Below, piece after piece: positions 1-7,274 of a stretch of 8,892 nucleotides of DNA. The stretch spans positions 1 through 8,892 of the forward strand of contig SYEI01000260.1 of NCBI GenBank assembly GCA_005800865.1. Reading direction: 5' to 3'. The stretch is from Bacteroidota bacterium (GTDB lineage Bacteria > Bacteroidota > Bacteroidia > B-17B0 > Aurantibacillaceae). Both the position numbers and the translations under genes were made by a program. The notes under the pieces were generated by a model. That model did no database searches. It saw only the letters and a program-made list of their open reading frames with translations, and was not told the DNA's origin. The stretch's first letter is position 1; each line of letters begins with the position of its first letter.

Positions 1-383
1 CTTATTTTTTCACTGGTTTTTGGATCGACTTCAAGTCTGTAAAATGTTATTTCTGCTTTAATTTTTTTTGCTAAAAAAAGCACTAAATGTCCATTAATCT
101 CATAAACAGCTGAAATATCGACGTTGTTTTTCTCCGTATCTTTTGATTCCCAAAATATTGTATCCAAAATCATTTTAACATCTTTGTCGAAACGCTTCAG
201 AAAAAATTTAGTTCTGGTTCTATCGGAGGTAAGTAATACAGAAGATCCATCATCGAGTGCTAGCACGTAGTGCCAGGAAAACGGCTGTTCAATTTCGTCA
301 GAACTTATTTTGCATGAAAAATTCGGTTGTGATTTAACAAAAAAAGACAATAACAAAAAACTAAATAATAACTTGATTTTCAT
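1..383 (-). CDS. Secreted protein of unknown function (N-terminal part, cut by window edge)
   Basis: The gene reads leftward from an ATG at 383-381 and stays open for 127 codons to the edge, so only its N-terminal part is visible. It starts with a clear signal peptide: K2 and K4, a Leu/Phe-rich stretch at about residues 5-16, then ...VKSQ at 16-19, a typical Bacteroidota type I cleavage context. The mature part alternates polar and hydrophobic residues (for example HYVLALDDGSSVLLTSD at about 38-54 and VYEINGHLVLFLAKK at about 93-107), which suggests beta strands, perhaps a WD/beta-propeller-like or lipocalin-like fold, but no family is recognised. It is divergent from the BatA-like gene, with about 58 nt between the two preferred starts. 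The coding call rests on the long open frame with a good signal peptide; the function is unknown. Confidence 0.7.
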   Translation of the reverse strand, partial: MKIKLLFSFLLLSFFVKSQPNFSCKISSDEIEQPFSWHYVLALDDGSSVLLTSDRTRTKFFLKRFDKDVKMILDTIFWESKDTEKNNVDISAVYEINGHLVLFLAKKIKAEITFYRLEVDPKTSEKI

Positions 384-413
384 ATAGAGTAAAGTTTTAA
401 ATACATTAACAAT

Positions 414-437
414 TGTAAAAATAATGTTATTTTTACA
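414..437. repeat. 24-bp AT-rich palindrome in divergent intergenic region
   Basis: The arms TGTAAAAATAA (414-424) and TTATTTTTACA (427-437) are perfect 11-bp inverted repeats around a TG centre. The element lies in the short gap between the divergent genes starting at 383 (minus) and 442 (plus), ending 4 nt before the preferred start of the plus gene. Small palindromes flank it on both sides (CAATTG at 410-415, CAGCTG at 436-441). A two-base centre makes a poor RNA hairpin, so a binding site for a dimeric regulator is the likelier reading if it is functional. Its AT-richness means a chance origin cannot be excluded. Confidence 0.45.
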
Positions 438-441
438 GCTG

Positions 442-2487
442 ATGAATTTTTTATTTCCTACATTTTTAATCGGATTAGCAGCAATAGCCATTCCTATTAT
501 TATTCATCTTTTCAATTTTAGGAAATACAAAAAAGTGTATTTCACTAATGTTCAATTCCTTAAAGAATTAAAGCAAGAAAGCGACAGTAAGTCCAAATTA
601 AAAGAATGGCTCATTTTAGCGATGCGTATTTTAGCAATTGCTAGTTTGGTGTTTGCCTTTGCTCAACCTTTTATACCTGGAAAAGTAAAAACAGTACAAG
701 GAGAAAAAGCGATTAGCATTTATATTGACAATAGCTTTAGCATGGAAAGTACTAATAAAAAGGGAACACTTTTAGAAAATGCTAAAACTTTAGCTACGGA
801 GATTGCCAATACATTTAATGCCAGCGATAAATTTCAATTATTAACAAATGATTTTGAAGGAAAACATCAACGTTTTATTTCTAAAGAAGAATTTGTTGAG
901 CAATTAAACGATGTGAAAATTTCTTCTGCAACAAAGAGTATAAGTGATGTGATAAAACGCCAACAAGATTTTTTGCAAAACTCTTCTGCAAAAAATAAGC
1001 GCATTTTCTTATTAAGCGATTTTCAGAAAAACACATCTGTTATTTCTAAAACGGATATTGACACTAGTATTGCTATTAGTTGCATTCCAATTGCATCTTC
1101 GGAAGTTAACAATGTATATATCGACAGTGTTTGGTTTGAAACACCAGTTCAGCAATATGAAACACAACAAATCATTCATGCCATTATTATTAATAAGAGT
1201 AATAAGGACATTGAAAATGGGAGCTTGAAATTATACATTAATGATGCGCAAGTTTCTTTAGCGTCGTTTAATGTGAGTGCTGGAAACAAAAAAGATGTGA
1301 GTATTTCTTTTACGGTAAAAATTAAAGGAATTAATAAAGGCGTTTTAAAAATTGAAGATTATCCAATCACATACGATGATAATTTTTATTTCAGTTTCAA
1401 TGCACAAACAACCATCAACGCTTTAGTCATTAATGGAAAAGACACCAAAACTGCTGGCAACTTTAAATCGTTAATGCAAAATGATAGTTTGTTTATTTAT
1501 AAAGAAAATAGTGATGCCTCGATTGATTATAGTGTATTTGCAAAAACAAATATTATTGTTTTAAATGAATTGAACACTATTACTTCTGGTTTAACTTCTG
1601 AATTGCAGAAGTTTGTAAATGCAGGAGGTAGCGTGGTAATTTTTCCGAATAAAAAATCTGACATAATATCTTATAACACCGCGTTTCAAACTCTACAATT
1701 GCCACAAATTATAAAACTAGATACTACTAATATTAAAACACAGAGCATTAACTTCGAGCAAGGCTTATATGAAGGGGTTTTTGATAAAGTCGATCAGCGA
1801 ATGGATCTACCAAAAGTATTTGAGCATTTTGAATTCACTAAAACAACCAATAACAATTCGCAAGGCTTAGTATTATTGCAAAATGGACAGTTTTTAGTTT
1901 CGTTAAACACATTAGGAAATGGAAAAGTATATGTGTTTTCTATTCCATCTGATGAAACAAGTTCTAATTTATTAAAGCATGCCTTGTTTGTTCCAACACT
2001 AATTAAAATGGCGATTTTGAGCTTAAAACCTTCGCCAGTGTATTATAAAACAGCCATCAATGAGGTGATTTCTTTAAACAGTACATCTAATTTTTCTGAT
2101 AAACCTTTACACATTTTGAAAGTTGACAAAAAAGTAGATGTGATTCCTGAGCATCGTTTGCTTAACAACACAACAGCATTGTATACACAAAATCAAATTA
2201 CAGAAGCTGGTCATTATAATGTGGAAGAAAATAATGTGATAATAAAAGACTTAGCTTTCAATTTCGATCGAAAAGAATCGGATATGAATTTTATGACTCA
2301 AGAAGATTTGCAAAAACAAATTGATGAAAAAGGCTTAAAAAATGTATCCGTTATTGAATTAAATGAAAAATCATTAACAAATGCATTACAAGAAGTGAAC
2401 GATGGTAAAAAATTATGGAAATTGTTTTTAATTTTAGCCTTGATGTTTTTAGCGGCAGAAATTTTAATTATAAGATTATTTAAATAA
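442..2487 (+). CDS. BatA-domain / VWA-like membrane protein
   Basis: This is a membrane-anchored protein of the BatA N-terminal (aerotolerance regulator) type. The frame is open from an ATG at 424, but the ATG at 442 is preferred: MNFLFPTFLIGL... is where this family normally begins, and the earlier ATG sits at the centre of the palindrome at 414-437. From 442 the protein has 681 residues. In that numbering there are membrane segments at about 3-24 and 56-76 with the basic family stretch (NFRKYKKVYF, about 25-34) between them. A von Willebrand A-like domain follows, with a DxSxS metal site at 96-100 (DNSFS) and a second Asp at 193 in LLSDFQ. A class I glutamine-amidotransferase-like region (FVNAGGSVVIFP, about 391-402) comes later, and the last 20 or so residues form another membrane helix. 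Bat proteins have been linked to stress tolerance and metal-dependent protein interactions; the exact role here is unknown. It is probably cotranscribed with the next gene, 4 nt downstream. Confidence 0.85.
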   Translation: MNFLFPTFLIGLAAIAIPIIIHLFNFRKYKKVYFTNVQFLKELKQESDSKSKLKEWLILAMRILAIASLVFAFAQPFIPGKVKTVQGEKAISIYIDNSFSMESTNKKGTLLENAKTLATEIANTFNASDKFQLLTNDFEGKHQRFISKEEFVEQLNDVKISSATKSISDVIKRQQDFLQNSSAKNKRIFLLSDFQKNTSVISKTDIDTSIAISCIPIASSEVNNVYIDSVWFETPVQQYETQQIIHAIIINKSNKDIENGSLKLYINDAQVSLASFNVSAGNKKDVSISFTVKIKGINKGVLKIEDYPITYDDNFYFSFNAQTTINALVINGKDTKTAGNFKSLMQNDSLFIYKENSDASIDYSVFAKTNIIVLNELNTITSGLTSELQKFVNAGGSVVIFPNKKSDIISYNTAFQTLQLPQIIKLDTTNIKTQSINFEQGLYEGVFDKVDQRMDLPKVFEHFEFTKTTNNNSQGLVLLQNGQFLVSLNTLGNGKVYVFSIPSDETSSNLLKHALFVPTLIKMAILSLKPSPVYYKTAINEVISLNSTSNFSDKPLHILKVDKKVDVIPEHRLLNNTTALYTQNQITEAGHYNVEENNVIIKDLAFNFDRKESDMNFMTQEDLQKQIDEKGLKNVSVIELNEKSLTNALQEVNDGKKLWKLFLILALMFLAAEILIIRLFK

Positions 2488-2491
2488 CGAT

Positions 2492-3757
2492 ATGAATTTA
2501 TTAATTAAACAAGCAACAGTAGTTGATTCCACTAGTCCACATAATGGAAGAGTAGTAGATATTTTAATTGAAAAAGGAGTCATTACTCAAATTAAAAAAA
2601 CGATTACTCCTGAAAAAGGAGTAAAGACTATTGAAGCTGACGGCTTGCACGTATCAGCAGGTTGGTTAGATATGCAGGTTAATTTTTGTGACCCAGGTTA
2701 TGAGCATAAAGAAACTTTGAATAATGGTTTAAAAAGCGCTGCCAAAGGCGGATTTACGAGTGTGTGTTTAATGAGTGGAACTAATCCTCCTTTGCATAAC
2801 AAAGCGCAAATTGAATATGTAGCAAATAGAGCAAAAGATAATTTAGTAGAGGTATTACCTATTGGAACATTAAGCCATAATCAAGAAGGTAAAGATTTGT
2901 CAGAAATGTACGACATGAAAGTATCTGGCGCTGTGGCTTTTAGTGATTATAAAAAATCAACCAAAGATGCAGGCTTAATTTTAAGAGCGTTACAATATTC
3001 TCAAAACATCAATAGCTTTATTATTACACATTGTGATGATAAAACTATTTCGCATGATGGTTTAGTAAACGAAGGCGTAACTTCTACAAAACTAGGATTA
3101 AAAGGAATTCCTGCTTTAGCCGAAGAAATTATGTTGCAACGCAACATTCAAATTTTAGAATATACTGGCGGTAAAATGCACATTCCTACCATTAGTACTA
3201 AAGGAAGTGTAGAACTAATTAAAAAAGCAAAAGCTAAAAAGTTGAATATCACCTGTGGTGTAGCGGCGTATAATTTATTATTAGATGATTCTGAATTAGA
3301 AGGATTTGATACCAATTATAAAGTAAATCCTCCGTTAAGAACAAAAGAAGATATTGATGCTTTGAAAAAAGGATTAGCAGACGGAACAATTGATGTGATT
3401 GTGAGTGATCATGCACCACAAGATATTGAAAGCAAAGATTTAGAGTTTGACCATGCTGATAATGGAATGGTTGGCTTAGAAAGTTGTTTCGGGGTTTTAA
3501 ATATGGCTTTGAGTTCAAAATTATCTTTAGAGAATATAGTAGATGCTTTAACAAAAAATCCTCGTACTATTTTAGGACTTGATACTGTAAGCGTTAAAGA
3601 AGGCGCTGAAGCTAACTTAACCTTGTTCAATCCAACAAAAAAATACGTGTTTGGTAAATCACATATTGTTGCTGCAAATAAAAATTCAGGAATTATTGGT
3701 AAAGAATTAAAAGGAGAAGTGATTGGGGTTGTAAATAAAAATAGTTTTTTATCTTAA
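2492..3757 (+). CDS. pyrC: Dihydroorotase-family protein, probably catalytically inactive
   Basis: A 421-residue amidohydrolase of the class I dihydroorotase family; the symbol reflects family, not proven activity. Family landmarks are clear: VDILIEKGVI near 22, GWLD at 57-60, DPGYEHKETL at 67-76, AAKGGFT at 83-89, ISTKGSVELI at 234-243, VNPPLR at 278-283, SDHAP at 305-309 and GLE at 328-330. The zinc-ligand pattern is eroded: the usual D-x-H-x-H after GW(I/L) is D60-M-Q62-V-N64, the following Arg is C66, the MPNT substrate loop reads MSGT (94-97), the His before V-S-T-K is T233, and the usual His of DHAPH is Q310. D152, H180 and D306 remain. Loss of both first-strand His ligands, a later His and the substrate Arg/Asn argues for a pseudoenzyme like the PyrC' proteins of pseudomonads, which support aspartate transcarbamoylase structurally. 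It starts 4 nt after the BatA-like gene, so the two are probably cotranscribed. Confidence 0.88.
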   Translation: MNLLIKQATVVDSTSPHNGRVVDILIEKGVITQIKKTITPEKGVKTIEADGLHVSAGWLDMQVNFCDPGYEHKETLNNGLKSAAKGGFTSVCLMSGTNPPLHNKAQIEYVANRAKDNLVEVLPIGTLSHNQEGKDLSEMYDMKVSGAVAFSDYKKSTKDAGLILRALQYSQNINSFIITHCDDKTISHDGLVNEGVTSTKLGLKGIPALAEEIMLQRNIQILEYTGGKMHIPTISTKGSVELIKKAKAKKLNITCGVAAYNLLLDDSELEGFDTNYKVNPPLRTKEDIDALKKGLADGTIDVIVSDHAPQDIESKDLEFDHADNGMVGLESCFGVLNMALSSKLSLENIVDALTKNPRTILGLDTVSVKEGAEANLTLFNPTKKYVFGKSHIVAANKNSGIIGKELKGEVIGVVNKNSFLS

Positions 3758-4308
3758 AAGCTAACTCCCAAACTTACCCCAGCCCAAAACTGAAAATAGT
3801 TGGCGTGAAAGCCTTCTGCATCTTTACTCATAAAAATAGGGGTTAATCCTGCTCTCACAAAAAAACCGTCATCTTGTTTTTGGTATCGGTAACTGCAGCG
3901 GGCAACTCCAAATACAATATTTTCCCAAAAGTAATTGTCAATTTGGTTAGGTCTTTCGTTATATCTTCGCTGCATCGTTGCCCCAAGTCCTAGCTCCAAA
4001 TGATGAGGGTTTGTAAATAAGATAAAATTGTTTTCTAAAACATACTCTTGTTCTATATATATGCCATTAAAGTGTGGTGCAAAACCTAGTCGGGCGCTCA
4101 CTTTCAGTTTTTCTTTATAAAGGTAAATTCTGTCAATATTTAAGGAATACAATCCTGCATTTCCACCTAATTCAATAAATGCAGCAGTTTTTGCAGGTTT
4201 TTTACTATAATCTCTGGCTGCAGGACCCGTATAATCGTCCTGAGCCTTTGATAATAAGCAACATGACACTAAAAGTGCAGAAAGCCATCTATTTTTAAAA
4301 GTAAACAC
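3754..4308 (-). CDS. Small outer-membrane beta-barrel-like protein
   Basis: The protein has 184 residues and starts with GTG at 4308-4306: an in-frame stop lies only two codons upstream, and no ATG occurs before the end of the signal sequence. The N-terminus has K5/R7, a hydrophobic stretch at 8-19 and SKAQ at 20-23, a good type I signal peptide with cleavage near residue 22 or 23. LVSC at 13-16 resembles a lipobox, but the hydrophobic core continues past it, so a lipoprotein is less likely. The rest alternates aromatic/hydrophobic and polar residues (GLYSLNIDRIYLY, KVSARLGFAPHF, HLELGLGATMQRR, YFQFWAGVSLGVSF) and ends in Phe, as expected of a barrel assembled by the BAM complex. Eight strands would fit the length. 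No specific family is recognised. It converges on the dihydroorotase-like gene and overlaps its stop by 4 nt. Confidence 0.75.
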   Translation of the reverse strand: MFTFKNRWLSALLVSCCLLSKAQDDYTGPAARDYSKKPAKTAAFIELGGNAGLYSLNIDRIYLYKEKLKVSARLGFAPHFNGIYIEQEYVLENNFILFTNPHHLELGLGATMQRRYNERPNQIDNYFWENIVFGVARCSYRYQKQDDGFFVRAGLTPIFMSKDAEGFHANYFQFWAGVSLGVSF

Positions 4309-4413
4309 TAGTCAAACTTACAAATTAAAACAAAACCATGCTTTATTAATTAAATGTTAAAATCTTAATACGGTAAAAGTCTATCAAAGCACTATCTTTA
4401 CCAAGTTTGTTTT

Positions 4414-4443
4414 TTTGTAACATATTGTTGTGTTCTAAATTTC
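4414..4443 (+). promoter_or_regulatory. Possible Bacteroidota-type promoter for carB
   Basis: TTTG at 4414-4417 is followed after 18 nt by TAAATTTC at 4436-4443, one mismatch from the TAnnTTTG -7 box of Bacteroidota sigma factors; the spacer is slightly short against the usual 19-21 nt. It would give a leader of roughly 10-15 nt before the ATG at 4462. No Shine-Dalgarno sequence is visible, which is normal in this phylum. AT-rich DNA yields such matches by chance, so the call is tentative. Confidence 0.35.
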
Positions 4444-4461
4444 AAACTCACTCACTTATCT

Positions 4462-7272
4462 ATGAAAGACACATCTATAAAATCCGTTTTAATTATTGGT
4501 TCTGGTCCTATTATTATTGGTCAAGCTTGCGAGTTTGATTATTCAGGTTCTCAGTCAGCAAAAAGTCTTCGCGAAGAAGGAATTGAAGTAACATTGATCA
4601 ATTCTAATCCTGCAACGATTATGACTGACAAAGTAACTGCAGACCACATTTATTTATTGCCGTTAGAAGTTAAGTCAATTATTAAAATATTAGAAGAACG
4701 TAAAATTGATGCCGTATTGCCTACCATGGGCGGACAAACAGCCTTGAACCTTGCATTGAAGTGCGATGATATGGGCATTTGGAAAAAATACGGAGTAAAA
4801 ATGATTGGTGTTGATATTGATGCTATCAAAGTTACAGAAGATAGAGATTTGTTCCGAATTCGTATGAACGAAATTGGAGTAAGTATGGCTCCATCAAAAA
4901 TTGCCAAATCATTTTTAGAAGGAAAGTCTATTGCGCAAGAATTTGGATTTCCTTTAGTTATTCGTCCTTCGTTTACCCTTGGTGGAAGTGGTGGCTCGGT
5001 TGTTTATAAAAAAGAAGACTACGATCATTTATTAAATAGAGGGTTACAAACTTCGCCTATACACGAAGTATTAATAGATAAAGCAGTTTTAGGTTGGAAA
5101 GAATATGAATTAGAATTGTTACGTGATAAGAACGATAATGTTGCTATTATTTGTTCTATCGAAAATTTCGATCCAATGGGTGTGCATACAGGAGATAGTA
5201 TTACTGTGGCACCGGCTCAAACATTAAGTGATAGTACGTATCAAAAAATGCGTACCATGGCAATCAAAATGATGCGCAGTATTGGTAATTTCTCCGGAGG
5301 TTGTAATGTTCAGTTTGCTGTGAGTGATGATGAAAAAGAAGAAATCATTGCGATTGAAATTAATCCACGTGTATCTCGTTCTTCAGCATTAGCAAGTAAA
5401 GCCACTGGTTATCCCATTGCACGTATTGCTAGTAAATTAGCTATTGGTTACACGTTAGATGAATTACAAAATCAAATTACCAAACAAACATCAGCTTATT
5501 TTGAGCCAACATTAGATTATGTGATTGTAAAAATACCTCGTTGGAACTTTGATAAATTTAAGGGTTGTAATCGCGAATTAGGTTTCCAAATGAAATCGGT
5601 TGGAGAGGTAATGGCGATTGGCCGTTCTTTTCAAGAAGCTTTACAAAAAGCTTGTCAATCACTAGAAATTAAACGTAACGGTTTAGGAGCAGATGGAAAA
5701 GAAAATACGAATCAAGCTGAATTATTAGCAGGATTAGAGCGTCCAAGTTGGAATCGTTTGTTTATGATTTATGATGCTATGAAATTAGGCATCTCTATTA
5801 AAACCATTCAAAAGTTAACACGTATTGATATGTGGTTCCTTGAGCAAATCGAACAAATGATTGCTTTAGAACATGAAGTATCAAAATACAGATTAGCTGA
5901 TATCCCAAGAGACTTATTATATGAGGTAAAACAAATGGGTTACGCTGATAGACAAGTTGCTCATTTATTACGTTGTTTAGAAAGTGAAGTCTATAATAAG
6001 CGCAAGGAAATGAACATTAACCGTGTATTTAAAATGGTTGATACTTGTGCAGCTGAGTTCGAAGCAAAAACACCTTATTATTACTCAACGTTTGAAGATG
6101 AAAACGAAAGTATTCGCACTGATAAAAAGAAAGTAATTATTTTAGGTTCTGGTCCTAACCGTATTGGACAAGGTATTGAATTTGATTACAGTTGTGTGCA
6201 TGGTGTTTTAGCAGCTAAAGAAATGGGTTACGAAACTATTATGATTAACTGTAACCCCGAAACCGTTAGTACAGATTTTAGTACGGCTGATAAATTATAT
6301 TTCGAGCCAGTTTTCTGGGAACATATTTACGATATCATCTTGCATGAAAAACCAGAAGGTGTTATTGTTCAGTTAGGTGGACAAACAGCTTTAAAATTAG
6401 CAGAGAAATTAGAGCGTTACGGTATCAAAATAATTGGAACTGATTATAAATCATTGGATTTAGCGGAAGATAGAGGTAGATTCTCTAATCTTTTAAAAGA
6501 AAATAACATCCCATATCCAAAATTTGGAGTGATTACAGATGCAGAAGAAGCCATTACTTTATCTAAAGAATTAGGTTTCCCTTTATTAGTTCGTCCGAGT
6601 TATGTACTAGGAGGACAATCCATGAAGATTGTAATTAATGAAGAAGAGTTAGAACAACATGTAGTTAAATTATTACATGATTTACCAGGCAATCAAGTAT
6701 TGTTAGATCACTTTTTACAAAATGCGATTGAAGCAGAATCTGATTCTATTTGTGATGGAAAAGACGTTTACATTATTGGAATGATGGAACACATTGAGCC
6801 TGCAGGTATTCATAGTGGAGACAGTTATGCTGTTCTTCCTACCTTTGATTTATCAGAAAATGTGATTAAGCAAATGGAACAACATACTAAAACCATTGCA
6901 GTTGCTTTAAACACAGTTGGCTTGTTAAATATTCAATTTGCTATAAAAGACGAGATCGTTTATATCATTGAAGCAAATCCTCGTGCCTCACGTACGGTTC
7001 CATTTATTGCAAAAGCATACGATGAACCCTATGTAAACTATGCAACCAAAGTAATGTTAGGCGCTAAAGTTAAAGATTTCACTTTTGCTCCTAAGAAAAA
7101 AGGATATGCGATAAAAATCCCAGTATTTAGTTATGAGAAGTTCCCTGAAATTCAAAAAGAATTAGGTCCAGAAATGAAATCAACGGGAGAAGCGATTTAC
7201 TTTATTGATGATTTGTATGATGAGTATTTCCAGAATATTTATAGCGAGAGAAATTTATATTTAAGTAAGTAG
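4462..7272 (+). CDS. carB: Carbamoyl phosphate synthetase large subunit, without the C-terminal allosteric domain
   Basis: CarB makes carbamoyl phosphate from bicarbonate, ATP and ammonia channelled from the CarA glutaminase, feeding pyrimidine and arginine synthesis. The start MKDTSIKSVLIIGSGP matches the family N-terminus. The first ATP-grasp half (about 1-400) has the GSGPIIIGQACEFDYSG loop at 13-29, R128, R168, the glycine-rich LGGSGGS loop at 173-179, and E299/N301/R303 in IEINPRVSR. The oligomerisation segment spans about 400-550. The second half restarts at VIILGSGPNRIGQGIEFDYS (558-577), with LGGQS at 716-720 and E838/N840/R842. The protein stops at residue 936, just after MKSTGEAI (906-912), while E. 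coli CarB has about 1073; the whole MGS-like domain that binds UMP/IMP and helps bind ornithine is absent. The end is clean, with no frameshift remnant: a convergent gene begins 2 nt away. carA is not in the window. Confidence 0.97.
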   Translation: MKDTSIKSVLIIGSGPIIIGQACEFDYSGSQSAKSLREEGIEVTLINSNPATIMTDKVTADHIYLLPLEVKSIIKILEERKIDAVLPTMGGQTALNLALKCDDMGIWKKYGVKMIGVDIDAIKVTEDRDLFRIRMNEIGVSMAPSKIAKSFLEGKSIAQEFGFPLVIRPSFTLGGSGGSVVYKKEDYDHLLNRGLQTSPIHEVLIDKAVLGWKEYELELLRDKNDNVAIICSIENFDPMGVHTGDSITVAPAQTLSDSTYQKMRTMAIKMMRSIGNFSGGCNVQFAVSDDEKEEIIAIEINPRVSRSSALASKATGYPIARIASKLAIGYTLDELQNQITKQTSAYFEPTLDYVIVKIPRWNFDKFKGCNRELGFQMKSVGEVMAIGRSFQEALQKACQSLEIKRNGLGADGKENTNQAELLAGLERPSWNRLFMIYDAMKLGISIKTIQKLTRIDMWFLEQIEQMIALEHEVSKYRLADIPRDLLYEVKQMGYADRQVAHLLRCLESEVYNKRKEMNINRVFKMVDTCAAEFEAKTPYYYSTFEDENESIRTDKKKVIILGSGPNRIGQGIEFDYSCVHGVLAAKEMGYETIMINCNPETVSTDFSTADKLYFEPVFWEHIYDIILHEKPEGVIVQLGGQTALKLAEKLERYGIKIIGTDYKSLDLAEDRGRFSNLLKENNIPYPKFGVITDAEEAITLSKELGFPLLVRPSYVLGGQSMKIVINEEELEQHVVKLLHDLPGNQVLLDHFLQNAIEAESDSICDGKDVYIIGMMEHIEPAGIHSGDSYAVLPTFDLSENVIKQMEQHTKTIAVALNTVGLLNIQFAIKDEIVYIIEANPRASRTVPFIAKAYDEPYVNYATKVMLGAKVKDFTFAPKKKGYAIKIPVFSYEKFPEIQKELGPEMKSTGEAIYFIDDLYDEYFQNIYSERNLYLSK

Positions 7273-7274
7273 TC

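Noticed and set aside
3249..3554. Open frame of 101 codons on the minus strand
   Set aside because: It lies wholly inside the dihydroorotase-like gene on the opposite strand, has no domain or signal sequence, and reads like low-complexity Leu/His/Gln antisense sequence.
3409..3630. Open frame of 73 codons on the minus strand
   Set aside because: Antisense shadow of the C-terminal part of the dihydroorotase-like gene; no recognisable protein features.
4261..4308. Lipobox-like LVSC in the signal peptide of the barrel-like protein
   Set aside because: The hydrophobic core before the Cys is short and continues beyond it to a good SKAQ type I site, and the protein looks like an outer-membrane barrel rather than a lipoprotein.
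4650..4907. Open frame of 85 codons on the minus strand
   Set aside because: Antisense shadow inside carB; the plus-strand reading is unmistakable.
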